Source: Juglans regia (lineage: Eukaryota > Streptophyta > Magnoliopsida > Fagales > Juglandaceae). Taken from it: DNA of 64,000 nucleotides. The notes under the pieces are model-generated. The model did no database searches and was not told where the DNA came from. It worked only from the letters and a program-made list of their open reading frames with translations. This document shows positions 23,900 through 35,147 of the stretch, piece after piece (position 1 is the stretch's first letter; each line of letters starts with the position of its first letter). Location of the stretch: assembly GCF_001411555.2 (NCBI RefSeq), contig NC_049904.1, positions 28,347,370-28,411,369 of the forward strand, read 5' to 3'. The position numbers were made by a program, and so were the translations under genes.

Positions 23900-24523
23900 T
23901 CTTAGGATCTAACTGTTTCAGTTACTAAGCAAGACCCACCACATTGCTAGTTATTGCTTCCCATCCTTGTGCTTCTGCTCATGATTTTGATATCCCAATT
24001 CAGTAAATAAAAATGAACAAGATATAGAACAACTACACCTCCTTTCCAGCAAAAGAACACTACTAGCATTCACAACAAAGCATGTATCAGTAAAATCCAA
24101 ACTTTCCACATGCCCAAGTTCAGGACTAGACTCACTGAAAGGCATGATGAGTTCAATATTCTTCAAGATTCAACTTTCATAAGTTTAAACCCCACGATCA
24201 AAAATAAATTATCCAATCAACATGAATATGAAGCAGTGGTACAAAATAGTTGCAAATTTTCAACTCTTTTATCATCACAATACAACCATATAATTAGTAT
24301 TGTTGGGAAAACTTTTTGAAAAGGAACAAAATGGAAGTAATACATAAGTTTACTAGAATCAAGTTTATCCTTTCTGATCCTCGTAGTATTTTCATCACCA
24401 ACATCTTATCATCCACATTTACGTTTTTCAGCCTGCAAGTATTTTGCACGAGCTACAAACAAGAATAAATAAACAAAAAAAAAATGCCACCACCAGGAAT
24501 GTGAAATCCACCAATGTATTAAC

Positions 24524-24970
24524 TGTAACGCCCTCAATAGAATGCCCAAACCACATAGCCTATACTCCAAAATGACTAGTTCATAATACAATTGGAGCCT
24601 CATTATAACCTTATAAAGAGCAAGAACTTCTCATTCCTAAGCAATGTGGGATATCATACATCTATTAGATTTATCCTTATCATATGAAGTATCACAATCT
24701 ACTACCCTTAAATTCTCGACATCATAGTCGGGCCTATCCATCGTAAGTGGCACGGCTCAAATCTCACATTTCTGGTTGTGATATACTTTAATATCATTTG
24801 TAATGCTCTAATGGAAGACCCAAACTACATGGCTTATACTCCAGAAAGAGTAGTTAATGATATAATTGAAGCTCTATTGAAACCTTATAAAGAGCAAGAC
24901 CCTCTCATTCTCATGCAATATGGGATCTCATACACTACCTACCATTATCTTTTTCATATGGGGTATCATA
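24524..24970 (-). mobile_element. TRIM (terminal-repeat retrotransposon in miniature), 447 bp
   Basis: Two direct terminal repeats of about 172 bases (24524-24696 and 24799-24970) flank a ~100-base internal segment. Each starts TGTAA(C/T)GC and ends in GTATCA(C/T)A on the plus strand, so the LTR reads TG...CA on the minus strand. Flanking 5-bp target duplications are TTAAC (24519-24523) and TCAAC (24971-24975). P2 lacks the element (TATCAACCCA at about 48051). No coding capacity. The orientation is inferred from a purine-rich stretch on the minus strand next to the first repeat. Confidence 0.85.
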
Positions 24971-25791
24971 TCAACCCAATGATTTAGATTCCTCTCTCTT
25001 TCAATCTGTTTCACATCAACGTCCTTGTCTTCACTCTATTACATTATATTGCCTAAGAGAATCACAAAATAGTTTTCAATCATATTGCCTGGCAATATCC
25101 TTCTACCCAAAAGACAAAAAATAAAATAAAATAAAAACAAAAATCATAAATTGCTTTTCAGGTACCTGAAATTTGAATGGGGAACAACAAAATCGTTCCC
25201 TATGCAACACATAATGAGTAAAACCTAAATCTGAGCCATGGCAGGATAACTATCAATAAATCAAAGTGCTATAGGGAAATCAAACTCATGAATGGTTTAA
25301 GACAGCTGAGATACCACATACATGGAAGGACAAGAACTTAGTAAACAGAGGGAAAAATAAATCCATGATGAAGAATGACCGTCTGCCACAAGGAACAAGG
25401 AGGAGGGACTCACCATCTACCACGATGAAGGAGAAGGGACTCACCGTGAGCTTTGTGAAATGGATTGGGAAGAGAAAAAAAAAGTTGAGCAGAGGAGAGG
25501 GGAGGGGAGTTAGGAACAAGGAAACACACCTTTCATGGCTTGCAATTTTTTCATTCTTACCCATCCCAAATGCCTTGTTTCATTTAAGCCACATCGACTG
25601 TCGTGCACTAGGCCTACATCCTTGTGACTGAGTTTAGACTTTTTCATATATTATATATACAATCATGTCATGTATGGGGAGGAAAGACTATGCTACTTTT
25701 GGACATGTTGGTACCACTGGCTAGAAATTCTATGGCTTTTCTTTTAAGCAAACAATCTCGTATTATTGATAAAAGTTTGTCAAGCTATACA

Positions 25792-28700
25792 TCATTTCTC
25801 TCTCAAGACAGTATTTGAGATTACATCAGGTCCTTCTTCCATCTAGACCATGTCCCCCTCCCTTTCAAAGCTTAAAGCATACTTTTCTAATAATTGTGCC
25901 ACTATATTACCCTCTATAGGAGTATAAACCACCTTCCAATCTTTCCTCCCATTTGTATAAAACTTGATATCTTTTATAATATGTCCAAACCAAGATAAAT
26001 CTTCAACATCTCTATATACAACATTGACAATTGTTAAAGCATGCTCTTCTATTATCTCCTTCCTTATGTCTAACTCATTGCATACCTTTATCGCCTTTCA
26101 TAGTGCATAACTTTTAGCAAGAGTAGGTTACGAAACATGCCGCTTTTGGGCACAAATCATGACTAGAACCTCCCCTCCATCTCGGATTATGATACCAATC
26201 TTCATTCTCTTGATTTTTGAATTTAAAGTCGCATCCCAGTTTGCCTTCACAAATTCACTAGGCAATTTCCACCAATTCTTTGTCAATCTCCTAGTCACTA
26301 TTGTGTTTTGAATCCCTTTCTTCTTTCATTTGCTGATTGACACTCTTCCATACTTATTCTTGCTAGTTTAGCCACCTTACTTGGACTATGAAATACATCT
26401 TCATAAATGAACCCATTCCTTCTTAACCATAGCCTACTCATGGTAATAACAACCCACTCCATCTCAGCGTTACTTAACATGCCCATTAGCTTCACCCATA
26501 ACTTCATAAAGTCTTCTTCCTCATTGGGCCATTTCTGGACTGGACTTTGCTCCTCTACCCGCACATTGTTTGTTGTTGGGAAGTTCCCCTAAACACGCAT
26601 CACAGTTTCCTCCCTATTTTGACAAATAGGGTAGCAAGAGTTATCAACAATTTTCTTATTAAAAATTATTTTTCTTGTAGGTAGGATGTTATTTCCAACT
26701 TTCCAAAAAAAAACATTTCACCCACCCCTGTAACTTTCATTCCCCATATAAATTTTCATTTATCATCTTGCTCAGTTTCCTTTGATGCTTCACTCTTGGC
26801 TCTCATTCTTCTATTTAGATCCACATAGTAAGCACTCCTTATTGAAAACATCTCATCCTTTGTAAGGCCCCAAATTAATTTATCCCCAACCCCTAGCTTG
26901 GTAATTGGGATACTACAAATTGCATATGCTTCTTCCTCCACAAACAATTATTTAACTCTAACTTCTTTCCATTCTTTGGATTGATTGTTGATGAGATCAC
27001 AAACCATAGATTCCCCATTAACGGCCTTACTTGGTGATTGTACACAGAAAGAAATAGGTGATGGGATCCACCTATCTCCCCATATTCTAATTTTATCCCC
27101 ATTCCCTACCCTCCATTTAAGACCTTTTTTTAGAAGTCCAATCCCATTCCATACACTCCTCCATATCAGTAATGGTGCCCCCCTAGCCTGGCCTTTAGTA
27201 TATGTTGTTGCTTGAAATATTTATCTTTATAGACTTGAGCAGCAATCGAGCTTGGTTTTTTCAACATCCTCCAGCCTTGTTTTGCAAGCAAGGCTAAATT
27301 AAAACCCTCCAAGTCTCTAAAGCCCATCCCTCCTCTTGTTTTTTATACTCCCATCTTTTTCTAGCTTTTCCATTTTATTTTCTTGTCCCCATCTTTGTTC
27401 CCCAACCAAAATCTGGAAAATATTGAGTTTAGTTCCTTACATATCATTCTCAGGAGCTTGTCAACACTCATGGTATAAGTTGGGATTGCATGTACTATTA
27501 CCTTTATGAGAACCTCTTTCCTAGCTTGAGATAGGAACTTATTCTTCCAGTTGTTTATTTTTGCCACGCCCTTTCCTTAATACACCTAAAGGTGTTATGC
27601 ATTGATTTGCCTACCATTGTTGGTAAACCCAGGTAGCTCTTGTAGTTGCTACAAGCTTTTGTCCCTATTGCTCTCAACATGCATCTCTTTTATGCGTCCC
27701 TAGTGTTTGAGCTAAAAAAGATGGAGGTGGTTTTAGCTTTATTAAGAACTTGGCCTGAAGCACTTTCGTCTATATATAGAATCTACTACAATCTCTCTCA
27801 TTCATCTCCAGTTGCCCTTCCAAACCGCACATAATCATACGCAAACAACTTATGATTTATTCTAATACCATCCCTAGCCATGGACACTCCTCTTATCTCC
27901 CCCCTTCTTTCAACATTAGTAAGCATTGTACTAACACCCTCAGCACATAGCAGAAACAGATAAGGAGACAGTGGGTCATGTTGTCTCAAGCCTCTTGAAG
28001 GTGCAAAGTTTCCTCCTGGTTTTTCATTGATCAATACAGAGTAAGTAATTGAGGTAACACACCCCATTATCAGAGCAATCCATCTCTTGTTGAAGACTAT
28101 CTTCATCATGAAAGCTTCTAAGTAAGCCCATTCTATATGATCATAGGCTTTAGACATATCTAGCTTTAAAGCCATTATCAAAGCATCTCATTGAAGCTTG
28201 TTTTCCACTATGTCTAGTCTTCATTGTGAGGAGTGCTTCATAAGCCACCATTATGTTGTCTGAAATGAGCCTCTCAAGGATGAATACACTCTGATTTAGA
28301 GATATTATGGCATCTAGCACAGAATACACTCTGATTTAAAGATATTATGGCATCTAGCACAGCCTTTAGCCTGTTAGCAATTACTTTTGAAACAATCTTA
28401 TACAAAACATTACACAGGCTTGTTGGTCGAAAGTCACTAACATATTCAAGAGATTTAACTTTTGGAATCAAAACAATGTAAGTGTAGTTCAAAGAATGAG
28501 ATAAGGTGCCACCATTTAGAATACTCAGAACTGCATGAAAAACCTCCTCTCCCACGATGTTCCAATGATTTTGTTAGAAACATGCCCCAAACTCATCTGG
28601 GCCTAGTGATTTCAGTGGGGCCATCTGTTTTAATACTTCTTCCACTTTAGTTCTGTTGAAATGCCAGGTTGGCACACACATGGAGATATTTGGTGTTTCT

Positions 28701-29777
28701 ATTTCCATGTTGATACCAGTTCTTCTTTGCCCTTTGTCTCTATTTTAAGTCTTCATTCTCCATAAGTTGTCCCAACTCCCTTTGTATCCTTTTGATCTCT
28801 TCTATATTGTGACTCCCTTCCTCTAATTGTAACCTGTGAAGGCTTGCTATTTTATCTTTTATCTCTTTCTCCTTATCCTTCTCAAAACTCTTGCTACACC
28901 CGGTTAAAGCCCCATTGCATCGACTGAGCATGTATTGCTGTTTTGAAACTGGATCCAACACCATTGGCCATTTATTCCATTCTTCCTCTATTATGTTCTC
29001 ACACTCTCCCTCAACTGCCCACCCTGCTTCATATTTAAAGCCTTTCTTCCCATGCAGAGTTCCTTTCTTAAATTTATCCATGGTTAATAGAATGGGTCTA
29101 TGGTCTGAACTTTTAGTTGTCAAGACATCCATGCTTCTTTCTCTATAAGTCTTAGACTACTAGTATGTGTTGGCCACAACCCTGTCTAATCGTTCATTTG
29201 TGAATGTTTCATCACTGTGCCTATTACTCTAGGTAAATCTATCTCCCTTCCAGCCAATGTCATGTAACTCCACCTTCTCCAAACCATCTCTAAAATTTGA
29301 CATTAAGTATTCCTTCCTAGGCCTCCTCCCTTCCTTTTCATCGTTTGTTACTATTTCATTAAAATCTCCTAAAACACACCATCCATAGGGAATATTATGT
29401 TTAAATGATAGTAACATATCCCAAACTTCTTTCCTTTTAATAGCATCTGGTTGTTCATAGAAACACATTAACAACCATTAGCCTTTTATTTCATCATCAA
29501 ATATCCATACATTTATATGGTTTTGTGAGTAGTTAATAAGTTCAACTCGCATCTCCATATTCTAGAAAAGTGCTAATACCCCACATTTGCCAATTGGTTC
29601 CACCACAACACAATTTTTGAACCCCACATTCCTCTTTAACACCTCATACTTCCCAGCTTTTGACTTGGTCTCCATAACAAAGACTAAGTTGGGTCTCTTT
29701 TTCTTTACTAGCAGGCAAAAGTCTCAAACTGTCCATGGGTTCTCAAGCACCCGACAGTTTCAGCGTAGGATTTTCAT
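25792..29777 (-). pseudogene. LINE ORF2 (endonuclease, reverse transcriptase, RNase H), copy 1
   Basis: Starts with the plant L1 signature M-K-I-L at 29777 and ends near 25792. Order: apurinic-type endonuclease (GDFNEIV near 29360; SSDHRPILL near 29100), reverse transcriptase (FRPTSLCNVLYKIVSKVIA near 28430; a GLRQHDPLSPYLFLLCAEG segment near 27950), zf-RVT region, and a C-terminal plant-type RNase H. The catalytic F-A-D-D box reads F-A-Y-D here, losing the first Asp. Many stops and shifts, and a deletion of about 190 bases near 28670 relative to copy 2. Confidence 0.88.
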
Positions 29778-29962
29778 TGTGATTAGCGAGGCTAATTTAC
29801 AGCCACCACGAATTCCTTTTTCATATAGTTCCCATCTTTCCTACTATCTATTTTGCCTTTTTTCAACTCCCCCATTTGTAAATCATCCATGTCTTCATCA
29901 TTTATTCTTCATTTGGAACTAACCTAGTTAGACATCTCCTAAGGTGCTTTACCCATACCCAT

Positions 29963-32248
29963 TGTGATACCCCATATTTACGTGTATTTTGACTTAAGTA
30001 AATTATTGCATTTATTAAGATTATAAACTTTCTTGTTTTAAATTTTAGATAATTTACGTTATGTTATTTTAAGATTTTTAATTGTTAATTCAATGTGTTT
30101 TCTGGTTATTAATTATTGTTCATTATTTAAATTGTTCTTTAATTTAAATTAGTTGTTTGTGGGTTTTAAAATTTATTGTGTTGTTGGATTTAATTATTTT
30201 ATTTTAATTAGTCTTTGTGTTTGAATTATTTTATTTTACTTGATATTTTGAAATCGTTTCCATTGGATCATTTTTGTGACCCAAGATGTGAGGATGGGAC
30301 CTCATTTCTTTCCTTCACTTTTTATTTTCTACTTTTTCTTTTCTTCTTCTTTTATTTTTCTCCTCTCTCTCTCTCCTCTCCCGCGCGCTGCACGACCTCT
30401 CTCCCTCTCCCTCCCCGTGCATTGCTTCTCTTCCACCCAGCCACAGCCGCACGCCGCCGTGTGCCTCACCACCCAACCCACCTCCTTCCCCACCCACCGG
30501 TGACCCCACCCCTGTGTTTTCAACCCCTCCAGCGCCTCGAAACTCCCCCACGCGTGGCTTCAAGCTGCACGGCTTTTGGTGCTCGCGCTCCGCCGTCGCG
30601 CCACCGCTGGCCACCACCTTTTCAACACACCATCCTCAACCTCCTAGCTACCTAATGCACCCATCCTTGGCTCTGATCTGCTACCGGTGAAGCTCATCTA
30701 TCTCTATCTCTGATTTAAGCATTTTGGCCTTCAACCACCATTTACGCCGTCACCCACAGCCAACAACCACCACCATTGGCTTCACCGACATCCCTAAGTC
30801 CTTCCCTATCAATCTCGGGTCTTCGTTTGTACCCATTCAAAAGTGAATTTTTGAGACACACGGCCACAGTGCATTTGGCACTGTTCTGTTGATGTGTTGC
30901 CACTTCTTGCAGCTCCGTGATCCTTCAGAAATTATTATATAGCGCTGTAAGTATTTTTCCAAATAACTTTCGTGATTTAAATATATTTTTGTACTAACTC
31001 ATTTTACTGTGAATTGATTGGTTTTGCCGGACTGAGTCCGAGGAGTACGGGGGTTGGATGGATTGGAGAATGAAGTTTGTGTGATTGGATTGTGTTGACA
31101 TTTGTTGGTTGTTGGATATTGTTGTAGGGTCGTGTTCATTGCATTTGCACGCATGTTCATGTTTGTAACTGAAACTGGGTTTAGCATGATTGCATGCATG
31201 TTCATGTGTTTATTTGAAAACTGAGTTTTCATATGAGAAATGATTTGAGTATGCTTGAAATGTTTGGATTGACTGGTTTGAGAAAAAGGAAAGGAACTGT
31301 AGGGATGGTGGTAGAGTCTCGCCTGTGATTTCCGCCTACGGTGCACGCAGTAGGGATGGTGGTAAGTAGGGATGGTAGTTGTGTCCTGCCTGTGATTCCC
31401 GCCTACGGTGCATGCGGTAGGGATGGTGGTATAGTCCAGCCTGTGATTCCCGCCTACAGTGCTCTGATATGTATTCATTGTGTGAAAAGGAACTGTAGGG
31501 ATGGTGATAAACATGGATGGTGGTAGAGTCCCGCTTGTGATTCCCACCTACAGTGCATGCGGTAGGGATGGTGGTAAGCAGAGATGGTGGTTGTGTTCCG
31601 CCTGTGATTCCAGCCTACGGTGCATGTGGTAGGGATGGTGGTAAGCAGGGATGGTAGTATAGTCCCGCATGTGATTCCCGCCTACAGTGTCCGATAAATG
31701 TTGAGTTTTGTGTAAATCATTTTCTGAGAAAATGTTAGATTTTATGTTTTGGCTAAAATGGGATTTTTAGCGTGTGTTGGAAAATAATCATTTTTGGAGA
31801 AAATGAGGTTTTGGGATCTGTTAGTTGGTTGCTTTAATGCGTTTTTATCTCGAGGGCTGTTTGGATTTTTACTTACTTGCGGTACCGTTTTATGGTATCG
31901 CAGATTTTGATGCAGATGAGGATGACGAACCTTAGGCTTTGGTTCCGTTGGAAGAGCGACTTGGGGTTGCTCTCGTGTATCAAGATTTGCTTTACTATAT
32001 GTTTATGTATTTGCCTTTGTGATATATTTTGGGATAACTGTATAACTTTTAAAGGTAATTTATTTTGGATACTTGTATTTAAATTTCAGGTACTTAGTTC
32101 ACTTACTTAAATTATCCGCTGCATTTTTGTTGTACACTTTCTGCATGTCCACACACTTGACACTTATCGTTGGGATGTGTGACCCATGTTGTCATCATCT
32201 CGACGTCACGATCCCCGCGTTGTCGTACGAGGGGGTCGGGGCGTCACA
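29963..32248. mobile_element. solo LTR, 2.29 kb
   Basis: Begins TGTGATACCCC and ends GGGGCGTCACA, giving the TG...CA ends and short inverted tips of an LTR. Flanked by the 5-bp direct repeat CCCAT (29958-29962 and 32249-32253). The corresponding unoccupied site is in P2 at 53047-53051. It holds a CT/C-rich zone (30350-30480), probably the promoter/leader, and a tandem repeat (31299-31690). No gag/pol and no second LTR, so it is the product of LTR-LTR recombination. Superfamily not assigned. Confidence 0.88.
31299..31690. repeat. 50-67-bp tandem repeats inside solo LTR
   Basis: Six or so units headed GTAGGGATGGTGGTA and ending GATTCCCGCCTACGGTGC. The later units have a 67-base period, for example starts at 31495, 31562 and 31629. 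Confidence 0.8.
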
Positions 32249-32364
32249 CCCATAGCTCTCCTCTTCCATGTACCTCCTACATTCTTCTACCCTCTCCCTT
32301 TCTCCTCAGACTTCTTTATTATATCTTCTGTCGAGATCATAGTAGATTCTAAACAAAAAGGCCC

Positions 32365-33453
32365 CTATACTTTTCCTTCAGTCATCACTATTTTTTTACT
32401 CTGCTCTCCACTACCCATTCTCTCAACCTTTATACCCTCTATAGAATCCACATATACTTTCTCCCCCGGCACCATTATTACTTCTTTGCTTTCCCCCTCA
32501 TTTTCATTTCTTCCATCCTTTCTCATCCCTTGTCTTTTTTTTGTTTTTTTATTCCCATCATCACACAAATTTTCTTTTAGATTTGTGCCCTGTAACAGAT
32601 CTGGACTAATAACCCTAAAACCTCTAATTGCTGATCTACCTCCATAATCCTCATTTGATGAATTTCCAAAGATGGTATTGCTCTTATATTTGGGTCTTCC
32701 TCCTCCCATTCTCCTTATAGTTGTTTCAGCTCTAAGCCAAGGCCCAAATTGCTCTACCTCGCCTGTCTGTTTCTCCATTTATTTTTCACTGGCCATACAA
32801 CCTTGGGAGCTATAGATTATTCTTCCACAAGTAAAACAAATACAAGGAAGTTTTTCGTACCTGAGGGAAACCCACTCATTCTGTTCTTGCACTATGATTG
32901 TTCTTCATCATGCAACTGGCTTGGTTTAAGTCCAGAATTATCTGTGCAAGCTTAAGTAATTTCCCCAACTACTCCCATCCTCTCAGACCACCACGTTCGT
33001 CACCCTTCCGATCGTATTGCTGATTTGTTCCCCACAATCACGCATCAAGTAAGCTAAAGGCAGGTTGTACATTTGTACACAAGAATTTTCCTGCTCAAAT
33101 CTCATCTTCTATGGTTGAGTGAAACCATCAAACAAGTTAAGGACTAAAAGGGTGTTATCGAATAACCAAGGCTTCCCGTCCCATACTCTGTATTTGTCTT
33201 CCTTATTTGCAAAGGTAATCACAAAAGTGTTTCTCCTCACTTATTGGAATGATGCTTGTTTGCTTACTCTTTAGACCTTTGTCATGGTTGATCCAATAAC
33301 CTCCTGCCCGATCTTCTTGTTGGTAATTATCTTCCCCACCAAACTCATGTCCCCCTTCTGTTTCACCTCCTCTAAAATACCATCGTCCACATTGATGGAT
33401 GTATACTCCTCCATCAATCGCAATCTATCCCACTTAACACCTAACTCTTCCAT
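32365..33453 (-). pseudogene. LINE ORF1 (nucleic-acid-binding, DUF4283/CCHC type), copy 1
   Basis: Starts near the ATG at 33453 (MEELGVKWDRLRLMEEY), followed by SLVGKIITNKK and the DUF4283-like region, a degenerate CCHC knuckle near 32840, and the characteristic QFGPWLRA segment at about 32740. Interrupted by stops and shifts. Confidence 0.8.
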
Positions 33454-34910
33454 CCTGTCACCGTAGCCTGCCACAATGACTGATGACTTCAAGCGCCCTC
33501 ACCCGAAAGGATAGGGAGTAACCGTGTCTTTCACCCTTGCCTTCTCAGAGAGATTGTTTAATAGAAAGACCGATAATTCTATGGCTTTTCTTGATGTCAT
33601 TAATTCGTAGGTTCATGACTTTCTTTTCTTTTTTTCCTTCTTTTTTTTTTTTTTTTTGTATGATCATGATTCTATTTTTTATGCTTTTTTTTATGATCAT
33701 GATTCTATTTTTCATGCTTTTTTTTTTTTTTTGGTCGGTGTGGATCTTACCTTGAAAACAAAACATACGGTCCGGTAATTAATTTTAGTACTTCTGTTTA
33801 CATATTAAAAAAAAAGTTCATTCCATTATAAACCCGTATGTTAGTATTACAAGCTTGTTTAATATTAACACACTACTTTATATTAAAAATATTAGTATTT
33901 TGAGTTTATTATTAATATGATAGATTCCACGTTAACTAGCAGTATGTTACACACTAGTATATAATAGAGCTAAAAAATAGGTTGACGTTTGAAGTGATGT
34001 CGCATGTGGAGTATTATCACGCGTAAAAAGCTACAAAAAATTGTAAATAAAAATAAATCCAAATAATTCTAAATAGGATAAATTAATTAAAAAATAAAGC
34101 AAAAAAATATTTTGAAAAAGGGAAATAGTATAATAGAAAAATTTTAAATAATATATCCTTAAGGACACAGGTGTTGAAATTAAGCATCTTTGGGGGATGA
34201 TTTCATAATTACTACATGAAGAAGATATGCAATAATTAAATGGATCAAACCTATATATTGTCTTCATTAGCATATATGTAATCATATTCTGTGAGAAGAA
34301 TATTGTTAAAAATACGTTGTTGAATTTATATCATGTGTCTATCTAGTTTAAATGAAAATTTCAAATAATGTTGATTTCTGATACAAAATTATCATCAAAG
34401 TACTTATATATTTCATTATTATTATTATTATTATTGTAATAAGTACCTATATATCTCATTAGGTCTTTAAAAATGAAGAATATTATAGTCACAAAGAGAT
34501 TGTATAAAAACAATCTCACATGAAACTAATATGAAATTATTTTTATTGTAAAGTAGATCTAACGGATCAAATATAATCATATCAGTTTATGTGATTATGT
34601 TTGTTTAATTCGTTTGTGGATGGTAACTGCAAACAAATTTCTCTTTTTGAGCAATGCTACGTACAGTTCTCAAATGGGGACTGCAATGTAAGCCTAGAAA
34701 ATTTTATCTTTAAATTTTTTTTTTAAATTACAAAAATATACCTCTTAAAATGATTTTTTTTCTCATTTAATAAAGGGTCTGCACATATAGTCCCAAAATG
34801 ATGGCTGCAAATAAAATATCTCTTTTCAAAATTTGACCCAATTGCATGGCTGTATATGTCTCGTGGCAATATAATGCTAATTTCTTCAAACAGTAATTGC
34901 ATGTCACGTA

Positions 34911-35111
34911 CTGAGGATAAGGAAAAACTATCTCAAAGAGCTCTTCGTATTCTTCCATCTATCATGTCATAATTCACAAGATGACCAACTTAATTTCCTT
35001 CAAGATCAACTCGAAACAGAATCTCTCATCAGTTGCACACGGCCAATATTTCTCATTAATGGACATTAATCTTACACCAATGCTAAACTAAAACCAACCC
35101 CATAGCTATAG

Positions 35112-35147
<36 letters not shown>

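Larger units (their letters stand above)
25744..33574 (-). mobile_element. LINE (L1-type) retrotransposon, copy 1, with nested solo LTR
   Basis: Flanked by a perfect 18-bp target duplication, AATTCTATGGCTTTTCTT, at 25726-25743 and 33575-33592. The element reads right to left: ORF1 (32365-33453), then ORF2 (25792-29777), then a short A-rich tail next to 25744. A 2286-bp solo LTR (29963-32248) was later inserted between ORF1 and ORF2. Both reading frames are broken. Confidence 0.9.
20937..34910. repeat. duplicated block P1
   Basis: Homologous in the same orientation to 46805-55487 (P2), starting at the shared phrase TGGTCGAGATTATATA. P1 is about 5.3 kb longer, almost entirely accounted for by three insertions (21555-23899, 24524-24970, 29963-32248). 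P2 in turn retains about 190 bases (around 51660-51860) that P1 has lost near 28670. The shared non-transposon part has no recognised gene; a 71-codon minus-strand frame at 23951-24166 is kept in P2 but with mostly replacement changes. Confidence 0.85.

Noticed and set aside
23951..24166. 71-codon minus-strand frame also present at 47484-47699
   Set aside because: Retained simply because the block is duplicated; about six replacement differences and no recognised domain do not support coding.
30215..30655. Pro/Ser/His-rich reading frame of about 146 codons
   Set aside because: Lies in the C-rich leader zone of a solo LTR, overlaps frames on the other strand and has no domain.
31341..31547. 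Overlapping frames on both strands across the solo LTR repeats
   Set aside because: Generated by the 67-bp tandem repeat; no protein similarity.
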